Part shown: one piece after another, positions 1 through 3,909 of the stretch
How the letters are laid out: every line of letters begins with the position of its first letter
Position numbering within the stretch: position 1 is the first letter of the stretch
NCBI GenBank assembly: GCA_017608545.1
Contig: JAFCFQ010000021.1
Location: 1 to 6,386 of the forward strand
DNA: 6,386 nucleotides
From: Candidatus Aenigmatarchaeota archaeon
GTDB lineage: Archaea > Aenigmatarchaeota > Aenigmatarchaeia > Aenigmatarchaeales > Aenigmatarchaeaceae
Direction: 5' to 3'
Translations under genes and position numbers: made by a program
Notes under the pieces: model-generated
What the model saw: the letters and a program-made list of their open reading frames with translations, nothing else
Databases searched by the model: none
What the model was told of the DNA's origin: nothing

Positions 1-648
1 GGAAAGCCTGTATTGGTTGAATTATGGGAAAAAAGGTTCTTTTATTTTGTTTTAAAATATGAGTTTAATTTTATAGATAATTTAAATAAAGCTTCTGCTT
101 TATCAACAGATCAAATAGATATAGAAAATGGTAAAAGATATGAAATTGCCTATGTTGATAAAAATGATAAAAAGAAGTATCCAATAATTTTACATTGTTC
201 TCCATCAGGAGCAATAGAAAGAGTAATGTATGCCTTATTAGAAAAAGCATATGCAGAATCAAAAAAAGGAAAAAATGTTTCATTTCCTCTTTGGCTTTCA
301 CCAACCCAAGTTAGATTATGTCCTGTGAATGATGATTATGTAAAATTTTCTGAAGAAATTATGAAAAAACTTGAAAAAAATAAAATCAGAGTTGATTTAG
401 ATGACAGGACAGAAAGAGTTGAAAAGAAAATAAGAGATGCTGAGATGGAATGGATACCTTTTATAGTTGTTATAGGAAAAAAAGAAAAAGAAACTGGTAA
501 ATTAGCTGTGAGAATTAGAGAAACCGGAGAAATAGAAAATATCTCTTTAGAAGAGTTGAAAAAGAGAATCAATAATATGACAAAAGATTATCCATTCAAA
601 CCATTATCATTACCTAAGTTCTTGTCAAAGAGACCAAGATTCGTTTAA
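1..648 (+). CDS. thrS: Threonyl-tRNA synthetase, archaeal type, C-terminal part (5' end outside window)
   Basis: This enzyme charges tRNA-Thr with threonine in the cytoplasm. The reading frame is open from base 1 (G-K-P-V-L-V-E-L-W), so the gene enters from the left; the TTG at 13 is an internal Leu codon, not the start. About 215 residues are visible. Residues 1-90 are the end of the class II catalytic core: LVELWEKRFFYFVLKYEFNF and ALSTDQIDIEN are typical of archaeal ThrRS. ILHCSPSGAIERVM holds the His (about 65) that aligns with zinc ligand His511 of E. coli ThrRS, and the motif 3 Arg (about 74). From about residue 95 the anticodon-binding domain follows (WLSPTQVRLCPV, EWIPFIVVIGKKE, GKLAVRIRETGE). 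The C-terminus (YPFKPLSLPKFLSKRP) is intact. The N-terminal editing domain of archaeal ThrRS would lie outside the window. The next gene starts 37 bp downstream from its own TATA box. Confidence 0.95.
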   Translation, partial: GKPVLVELWEKRFFYFVLKYEFNFIDNLNKASALSTDQIDIENGKRYEIAYVDKNDKKKYPIILHCSPSGAIERVMYALLEKAYAESKKGKNVSFPLWLSPTQVRLCPVNDDYVKFSEEIMKKLEKNKIRVDLDDRTERVEKKIRDAEMEWIPFIVVIGKKEKETGKLAVRIRETGEIENISLEELKKRINNMTKDYPFKPLSLPKFLSKRPRFV

Positions 649-653
649 ACGAA
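640..653. promoter_or_regulatory. Perfect 14-bp palindrome before the orphan gene's promoter
   Basis: TTCGTTT followed by AAACGAA is a perfect 14-bp dyad. It covers the thrS stop codon (646-648) and ends directly against the TATA-like element at 654-664. Two C:G pairs in AT-rich DNA and the position at the BRE/TATA edge suggest a protein-binding site controlling the gene at 686. The loop is too tight for a stable RNA hairpin. Chance remains possible because TTTAAA cores are common in AT-rich DNA. Confidence 0.4.
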
Positions 654-664
654 AAATATTTAAG
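651..664 (+). promoter_or_regulatory. Archaeal BRE/TATA promoter for the 193-aa gene
   Basis: GAAAAATATTTAAG reads as a purine-rich BRE followed by a TATA box centred near 659. The ATG is at 686, 27 nt from the centre. Archaeal transcription usually begins about 25 nt downstream of the TATA box, so the mRNA is predicted to be leaderless. No Shine-Dalgarno sequence precedes the ATG, which agrees. Confidence 0.6.
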
Positions 665-685
665 TGTAAACTAAAATTAAATTTT

Positions 686-1267
686 ATGGAAAAAGTGAAA
701 AATTTATCCGATGAGGAGAGTGAAAAATTATTACTAAGAAACGGACTTCTTCGAAAGAAATATGTACAAGCAAGACTTCGTGGAATACTTGAAGAATTAG
801 ATGAAATAACAAAAACGGATTCTTTAGTAATTAAGACAAATGATTTAACAATAAATTTTAAAGATGAGAATGTAACATTAGAAATTGCCCAATACTGCTA
901 CAACGAAATTTTATCATCTGAAAATGATGTAAGAAAAAAAGCGTTAATAATGGATGCTAAAAAATTTATAAACAAGTGTCCCTTAGAGAAAAAAGAGAAG
1001 AATAAATTAAAGAGAAGAGCAGAAAAAGCAATAATTGATGGTTTCAATTCTAAAGAAAATTATGAAACTGAATTTTTACTTTATTCTTATCCTTCTAATT
1101 CATCAAAAAATTATAATGGATTCAGCACTCAAAGAGATGAAACTTTCTTTTATGTAACTAGATTTGGAAATGAAATCTCAATTGGCTATAAAACTGAAAG
1201 AAAAAGTGGTACTGGAAAAAATAAATTAAAAAATAATAAAATCATTCAAAGCGTGAAAATTAAATAA
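686..1267 (+). CDS. Hypothetical protein, 193 aa, Lys-rich
   Basis: I do not recognise this protein. It is soluble, with no membrane segment or signal peptide. Residues 1-45 look helical and highly charged (EEVSEKLL-like stretch, then RKKYVQARLRGILEELDEI). Residues 46-65 could be strands (SLVIKTNDLTINF). Residues 66-120 are helical and end in a strongly basic segment, KEKNKLKRRAEKA. Residues 125-175 are aromatic- and polar-rich and probably beta (FLLYSYPSN, FFYVTRFGNEISIGY). The tail from about 178 is Lys/Asn-rich and probably disordered. The basic character would suit nucleic-acid binding, but this is only an inference. The start is supported by the TATA box 27 nt upstream. The gene follows thrS but has its own promoter, so it need not be functionally linked, and it converges on the TrmB-like gene. 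Confidence 0.7.
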   Translation: MEKVKNLSDEESEKLLLRNGLLRKKYVQARLRGILEELDEITKTDSLVIKTNDLTINFKDENVTLEIAQYCYNEILSSENDVRKKALIMDAKKFINKCPLEKKEKNKLKRRAEKAIIDGFNSKENYETEFLLYSYPSNSSKNYNGFSTQRDETFFYVTRFGNEISIGYKTERKSGTGKNKLKNNKIIQSVKIK

Positions 1268-1291
1268 TCTTTAGAAAATTCTAAAAAGATT
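1266..1291 (+). terminator. Imperfect hairpin after the orphan gene
   Basis: AATCTTT-AGA pairs with TCT-AA-AAAGATT, giving an AT-rich stem with a two-base bulge and a four-base loop, starting at the stop codon of the 193-aa gene. It sits in the 70-bp gap between convergent genes. Archaeal termination depends mainly on U-tracts, so this could instead stabilise or process the 3' end. Weak evidence. Confidence 0.3.
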
Positions 1292-1294
1292 AAG

Positions 1295-1314
1295 GTATTT
1301 TAAAATACAAAAAA
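1295..1314 (-). terminator. Oligo-T tract and palindrome downstream of the TrmB-like gene
   Basis: On the minus strand, after the TGA at 1340-1338, the transcript runs through an A/T-rich stretch into TTTTTT (1314-1309). A perfect 14-bp palindrome follows, GTATTTT then AAAATAC (1295-1308), which ends in a further run of T. U-tracts are the standard archaeal intrinsic termination signal. The palindrome may be incidental. Confidence 0.45.
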
Positions 1315-1337
1315 TAAATTTATTCGTTTATTTAAAA

Positions 1338-2144
1338 TCATAGTGGCTCTAAATTCTGCCAAACGAATTTAAACATTGGCCCTAACAGATCTTCTGCTAT
1401 ATGTTGGCTCTGACTCCACAAAGCAAAATCTTGAGTTGGATGAACTTCTTCGTCTGTCAATGCCATAACAACATGATTACCATCTACAACAACAAATCTT
1501 CCTGTTATATCTGGTTTTTCTATTTTTCTTATTTCAGCAAATTGCTTTAAATTATTTATAATTGGTGCTGTACTTTTATTGAATGGGGCAACTATCCTTA
1601 TTTTTACTCCTCTTTTAGCTGCTTTTTTTAAAATATCAGTATGAATAGAACCCAAATCCGTTAAACCTTTTAGTGTTGTAAAAATTAATATTTCATTTTT
1701 GGCGTCTTTGAAAATCGTTTCAAGTTGTTGATGTAAAGCATTTCTACCCTTTAAAGCTCCTGTCATTTCTCCTGGTTCAACCATTTTAACTCCTTTTTTG
1801 TAAACCTTTTCTAATTCTTTTATAACTGAAGAATTTTGAAATTTTGCTATTCTATTTATTTCGGTTTCCATCCTTTCTTTCAATTTTTTCTTCGCTCTTT
1901 CCAAAGCTTCTTTTGGTGGAATTGCTACGTACTTCAAAGGTTTCGATGATTGTATCATTACAAAACCTTTTTCTGCCAAAGACTCTAAGACATCGTAAGT
2001 TCTACTATGTGGAACTTTAGCTAATGAAGATAACTCTCCAGCTGTGGATGTTCCTCTTGAAAGCAAAGCAACCCATAACTTTCTTTCATAAAGGTTTAAA
2101 CCAATTTGCTTTAATGCATCTAAAACATCTTGTGAAACTATCAT
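1338..2144 (-). CDS. TrmB-family transcriptional regulator
   Basis: A 268-aa archaeal transcription factor of the TrmB family, which usually controls sugar transport or central metabolism in response to a ligand. Residues 8-75 form a winged helix-turn-helix: LNLYERKLWVALLSRG, then GELSSLAKVPHSRTYDVLESL as recognition region, and GFVMIQSSKPLKYVAIPP as wing. Residues 80-115 are a charged helix suited to dimerisation. Residues 125-265 resemble the phospholipase-D-like domain common in this family (ALKGRNALHQQL, ILKKAAKRGVKIRIVAPFN, GRFVVVDGNHVVMALTDEE, LWSQSQHIAEDLLGPMFKFVW). No HKD catalytic motif is visible, so it is probably non-enzymatic. The length fits the short TrmB form rather than the longer sugar-binding TrmB of Thermococcales, so the effector cannot be predicted. 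It is divergent from the HTH gene at 2326 and shares a 181-bp control region with it. Confidence 0.9.
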   Translation of the reverse strand: MIVSQDVLDALKQIGLNLYERKLWVALLSRGTSTAGELSSLAKVPHSRTYDVLESLAEKGFVMIQSSKPLKYVAIPPKEALERAKKKLKERMETEINRIAKFQNSSVIKELEKVYKKGVKMVEPGEMTGALKGRNALHQQLETIFKDAKNEILIFTTLKGLTDLGSIHTDILKKAAKRGVKIRIVAPFNKSTAPIINNLKQFAEIRKIEKPDITGRFVVVDGNHVVMALTDEEVHPTQDFALWSQSQHIAEDLLGPMFKFVWQNLEPL

Positions 2145-2172
2145 TTAACCACTCTATTTATTAAAACAATTT

Positions 2173-2184
2173 CTGTATTTAAGC
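2173..2184 (-). promoter_or_regulatory. Probable TATA box of the TrmB-like gene
   Basis: On the minus strand GCTTAAATACAG resembles an archaeal TATA box centred about 35 nt before the ATG at 2144, giving a predicted leader of roughly 10 nt. The leader holds no good Shine-Dalgarno sequence. A TTAACC half-site (2145-2150), like the arms of the inverted repeat at 2264-2285, lies directly against this start codon. Confidence 0.45.
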
Positions 2185-2210
2185 ATTGCTATTTTGTTTA
2201 ATATTATTTT

Positions 2211-2242
2211 TATAGTAAAATATTTAAATACATACTACTATA
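2211..2242. promoter_or_regulatory. Inverted repeat flanking a TATA-like core in the divergent region
   Basis: TATAGTA (2211-2217) and TACTATA (2236-2242) are 7-bp inverted arms, 18 bp apart. Between them lies the palindromic TATTTAAATA (2221-2230), a strong TATA-like element readable in either direction. It could be an alternative promoter for either divergent gene, with the arms as an operator. The base composition makes chance matches likely, so confidence is low. Confidence 0.35.
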
Positions 2243-2263
2243 TGGTTATAAATTTTTTTATGA

Positions 2264-2285
2264 TTAACCCAAACCATTGGGTTAA
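2264..2285. promoter_or_regulatory. Perfect 9-bp inverted repeat, candidate operator
   Basis: TTAACCCAA, a four-base spacer ACCA, then TTGGGTTAA: both arms match perfectly over 9 bp. It contains the only G/C runs in this AT-rich intergenic region. It ends just before the TATA candidates (2287-2303) of the HTH regulator. A dimeric HTH protein bound here would contact or block TFB/TBP at the promoter. The regulator at 2326 or the TrmB-like protein are the obvious candidates to bind it. If transcribed from the upstream TATA-like core, it would also form a stable hairpin. Confidence 0.6.
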
Positions 2286-2286
2286 A

Positions 2287-2303
2287 AATTTAAACTTATA
2301 ATT
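2287..2303 (+). promoter_or_regulatory. TATA box region of the HTH regulator gene
   Basis: Two overlapping candidates are present: AATTTAAAC (2287-2295) and CTTATAATT (2295-2303). The second is centred 27 nt before the ATG at 2326, the same spacing as at the genes starting at 686 and 3873, and predicts a leaderless mRNA. The first predicts a leader of about 8-10 nt. No Shine-Dalgarno sequence is present. Confidence 0.5.
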
Positions 2304-2309
2304 CTATTT

Positions 2310-2326
2310 TTATAACAGTGTTATAA
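2310..2326. promoter_or_regulatory. Perfect 17-bp palindrome overlapping the regulator's start codon
   Basis: TTATAACA, a central G, then TGTTATAA: 8-bp perfect arms. The final A is the first base of the ATG at 2326, and the predicted transcription start falls inside the palindrome. A bound dimer would block RNA polymerase loading, so negative autoregulation is the natural reading. Its sequence differs from the repeat at 2264-2285, so two different proteins may act here. Confidence 0.55.
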
Positions 2327-2700
2327 TGAAACCTTATTGCGAAGCCGTTGCACAATACGTTTTGCCAACAATGAGAGCCTTAATAGCAAAAAGATTAATG
2401 GAAAAATACAAATTAACACAACAAAATGCTGCAACAAAATTAGGTTTAACACAATCTGCAATATCACAATACATGAGAAATTTAAGAGGGTCTAAAATTA
2501 AAAGCATAGAGAAAGATGAAGAAATTAACAAAGAAATTGAGATTTTTGTTGACAGAATAGCATCTGGTGAATTAAATTCTTTAACAACTTTGGATGCTTT
2601 TTGTAATATCTGCAAGTTAATTAGAAAGAAAAAATTGTTATGTGATATTCACATGAAAATTTTTCCTGAATTGAAAGATTGTAGAATTTGTTTGGATTAG
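2326..2700 (+). CDS. HTH transcriptional regulator with Cys-rich C-terminal (COG2522-like)
   Basis: A 124-aa predicted DNA-binding protein resembling the archaeal regulators grouped in COG2522. The N-terminus MKPYCEAVAQYVLPTMRALI matches the conserved P-x-C-E/Y-x-LP-x-x-R pattern of that group, which supports this start. The XRE-type helix-turn-helix is at residues 30-55 (LTQQNAATKLGLTQSAISQY, then MRNLRG). Residues 60-85 are an acidic/basic helix. The C-terminal 33 residues carry Cys93-x2-Cys96, Cys106-x2-His109 and Cys119-x2-Cys122. With Cys5 this makes six Cys and one His, which suggests a zinc or iron-sulfur site that could sense metal or redox state; this is inference. The gene is divergent from the TrmB-like regulator, and perfect palindromes flank its promoter. 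Its stop overlaps the stop of the convergent DUF151 gene in TTAG (2697-2700). Confidence 0.88.
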   Translation: MKPYCEAVAQYVLPTMRALIAKRLMEKYKLTQQNAATKLGLTQSAISQYMRNLRGSKIKSIEKDEEINKEIEIFVDRIASGELNSLTTLDAFCNICKLIRKKKLLCDIHMKIFPELKDCRICLD

Positions 2701-3182
2701 CAAATGTTTTTTCCAACCTCTTGCAATAAAGTTTTATTGATGTAAACCGTAGAGTTCATTCTCAAAGCTAAAGCAATACCATCTGAAGGTTTTGTATCCA
2801 ATTTTAAAAATTTGTTTCCTGATCTTAAATGTAAATTAGCATAATAAATTCCATCTTTGAATTCATCTAATGTAACATATTCTAAAGATATGTTGAAACT
2901 TTTTAGAGTTTGTGCAAATATATCATGTGTGTTAGGTCTTTGTTCTATAATTCCCTTTATACCTATTTCAATAGAATGTGCTCTTTCAGGGGAAGTTTGG
3001 GCAATTATAGCAGTGCAATTATGACCAAGTATTACTGTGTTTCCAGAAACTTCTAAAACATCTGCAACTAAATAATCTTCTGGATTTATTAAATTAACTA
3101 ATGCTATTGAAATGAATGAAAATGAAACAAGCATTAAAAAAATTATTAAAGGTAATTTAGAAACTTTTTTTCTTTTTGGCAT
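2697..3182 (-). CDS. Membrane-anchored bifunctional nuclease family (DUF151) protein
   Basis: A 161-aa protein with a C-terminal BFN/DUF151 domain. Family members have been reported as nucleases, but the fold's role in archaea is unclear. Residues 1-9 are basic (PKRKK) and 10-31 form one hydrophobic segment (LPLIIFLMLVSFSFISIALVN), a signal anchor. The domain runs from about 36 to 158. It shows RPNTHDIFAQTL (82-93), GIYYANLHLRSGNKFLKLDT (111-130) and the family hallmark KPSDGIALALRMNSTVYI (131-148), which matches the usual A-R-P-S-D-A-I-A-L-A-L-R. By the positive-inside rule the domain faces outward. Four N-x-S/T sequons (N55, N97, N143, N149) would permit glycosylation there. Most family members are cytosolic, so the anchor is unusual. 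It has its own TATA box and lies downstream of the pilin genes. Confidence 0.85.
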   Translation of the reverse strand: MPKRKKVSKLPLIIFLMLVSFSFISIALVNLINPEDYLVADVLEVSGNTVILGHNCTAIIAQTSPERAHSIEIGIKGIIEQRPNTHDIFAQTLKSFNISLEYVTLDEFKDGIYYANLHLRSGNKFLKLDTKPSDGIALALRMNSTVYINKTLLQEVGKNIC

Positions 3183-3198
3183 GTTATTCTAATTGTTG

Positions 3199-3210
3199 TT
3201 TAAAATATTA
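3199..3210 (-). promoter_or_regulatory. TATA box of the DUF151 gene
   Basis: On the minus strand TAATATTTTAAA is centred about 23 nt before the ATG at 3182. That spacing predicts a leaderless mRNA, and no Shine-Dalgarno sequence precedes the start. Confidence 0.5.
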
Positions 3211-3220
3211 ATAGTTTTAC

Positions 3221-3229
3221 TAGAAAAAT
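3221..3229 (-). terminator. Oligo-T after the 56-aa gene
   Basis: Directly after the TGA of the small gene the minus strand reads TTTTTCTA, a short U-tract of the kind that terminates archaeal transcription. The DUF151 promoter follows at once, consistent with separate transcription units. The tract is short, so readthrough is likely. Confidence 0.35.
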
Positions 3230-3399
3230 CATTCCTTCTTTTTTCTCACCATAGGTAGTCCTGTCCTTGGATTTTCAAATACTTCCAGATTTGGGGGTAA
3301 ATCTATAGCTCCTTCTGGATTTCTAGAAAAGAAAAACAACTTTCCTTTCTGATGAAGCCAAAAAGTTTCTCCTCTACTATTTGTATGACTATATGCCAT
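3229..3399 (-). CDS. Small conserved hypothetical protein, 56 aa
   Basis: A complete 57-codon frame beginning MAYSHTNSRGETFWLHQKGK and ending in VRKKKE before TGA. It resembles small conserved proteins of unknown function in bacteria and archaea that share the pattern HTNS-x-G-x-x-(Y/F)-(Y/W)-L-H, then (Y/F)FF(S/A)...G-A/I-I/L-D-L-P, then E-N-P-R-T/N-G-L-P and a Lys-rich end (pattern recalled from memory). It is probably a compact beta-rich, soluble protein with a basic C-terminus. The start is fixed by a perfect GAGGTGA ribosome binding site four bases upstream. It lies between the pilin and the DUF151 gene on the same strand. Function is unknown. Confidence 0.82.
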   Translation of the reverse strand: MAYSHTNSRGETFWLHQKGKLFFFSRNPEGAIDLPPNLEVFENPRTGLPMVRKKKE

Positions 3400-3403
3400 T
3401 TTT

Positions 3404-3410
3404 TCACCTC
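3404..3410 (-). promoter_or_regulatory. Strong Shine-Dalgarno sequence of the 56-aa gene
   Basis: GAGGTGA on the minus strand matches the archaeal anti-SD of 16S rRNA (UCACCUC) over seven bases, with four bases to the ATG. It is the only strong SD in the window and decides this start codon. It also means this mRNA carries a leader, unlike its neighbours. Confidence 0.75.
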
Positions 3411-3430
3411 GTATAACTAAATAAATCTTC

Positions 3431-3450
3431 TAAAAATAAAAATAAATAAG
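3431..3450 (-). terminator. T-rich tract after the pilin gene, possibly also the small gene's promoter
   Basis: Four bases after the TAG of the pilin the minus strand reads as repeated T4-5 runs broken by single A residues (TTATTTTTATTTTTA). This is a good archaeal U-rich terminator. Its TATA-like segments also lie 35-45 nt before the ATG at 3399, the right distance for a promoter giving a leader that includes the SD. The two roles cannot be separated by eye. Confidence 0.45.
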
Positions 3451-3453
3451 TAA

Positions 3454-3873
3454 CTAGATTGTTACCCAATCTGTTCTGACATTGAAACAATTTGTTGTAA
3501 CTCTAACTTCTTCCACGCCAGAACATCCTGAAGGCAATGTAAATGTTAAAGTCCCTATTTCTCCTGGTGCTAATGAAGATGGACCACTTGCTCTTGATAC
3601 AGCTGCGTCTATTATTTCTCCTGTCGTCGCATTCCTAGTATCAGCTTTAAAATCAGTTAAAGTAACATAATTAGCTTCTACAGTAATTGTTAACGTACTT
3701 CCGCTACAAGTTGGTGTTCCATGAACAAACAATGCACCACCGATACAGGCTGATGGTATGCTTTCTGTAGCTGACCTTGTATAACTAGTAACATAAGCTG
3801 CTAAAACGACAGCAATACTCATAGTTATTGCAATTAACAAAACCGATGCTATAATTGGAGATATTCCTTTCAT
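3454..3873 (-). CDS. Archaeal type IV pilin-like protein, probable major subunit
   Basis: A 139-aa secreted structural subunit of an archaeal type IV pilus-like filament. The N-terminus MKGISPIIASVLLIAITMSI is a textbook class III signal: a short basic leader with predicted prepilin-peptidase cleavage after Gly3, then the hydrophobic helix (residues 4-30) that packs in the filament core. The remaining domain is small, beta-rich and Ser/Thr/Gly-rich. It carries four cysteines (43, 56, 117, 129), enough for two disulfides in an extracellular protein, and a sequon at N81. Its own strong TATA box, small size and compact domain suggest it is the abundant subunit, with the operon upstream supplying rarer components; this is an inference. 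A cell-surface or archaellum-like role cannot be excluded, but no archaellum motor genes are visible. Confidence 0.88.
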   Translation of the reverse strand: MKGISPIIASVLLIAITMSIAVVLAAYVTSYTRSATESIPSACIGGALFVHGTPTCSGSTLTITVEANYVTLTDFKADTRNATTGEIIDAAVSRASGPSSLAPGEIGTLTFTLPSGCSGVEEVRVTTNCFNVRTDWVTI

Positions 3874-3896
3874 GTTATAAAAATTGCAAAAGTCTG

Positions 3897-3906
3897 CATA
3901 TAAAGG
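3897..3906 (-). promoter_or_regulatory. Strong TATA box of the pilin gene
   Basis: On the minus strand GAAACCTTTATATG gives a BRE and the TATA core TTTATAT (centre near 3901), 28 nt before the ATG at 3873. It predicts a leaderless or nearly leaderless mRNA. It lies only a few bases after the stop codon of the upstream 494-aa gene, so the pilin can be transcribed separately and more strongly than the operon. Confidence 0.7.
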
Positions 3907-3909
3907 TTT

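Noticed and set aside
71..572. Two minus-strand frames of 77 and 78 codons (71-304 and 336-572)
   Set aside because: They lie antisense inside thrS, whose protein sequence is clearly conserved. Their Phe/Leu-rich products are what A-rich coding DNA gives on the other strand.
1323..1370. Further TTCGTTTA/AAACGAA-like copies near the end of the TrmB-like gene
   Set aside because: One is a lone half-site and the other encodes conserved residues (F-V-W-Q), so they do not extend the 640-653 palindrome into a repeat family.
1338..2144. Phospholipase D-like enzyme activity for the C-terminal domain of the TrmB-like protein
   Set aside because: The HKD catalytic motif is not visible and the N-terminal winged HTH marks it as a regulator.
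2211..2242. A TrmB-type binding motif (halophile TACT-N7-8-GAGTA) at the TAGTA/TACTA arms
   Set aside because: The arms are in the opposite orientation and the 18-bp spacer does not match the published motif as I remember it.
2334..2615. Minus-strand frame of 93 codons
   Set aside because: Antisense to the HTH regulator, which has recognisable family motifs; no promoter or ribosome site supports it.
3482..3670. Plus-strand frame of 62 codons
   Set aside because: Antisense to the pilin gene, with low-complexity content and no promoter.
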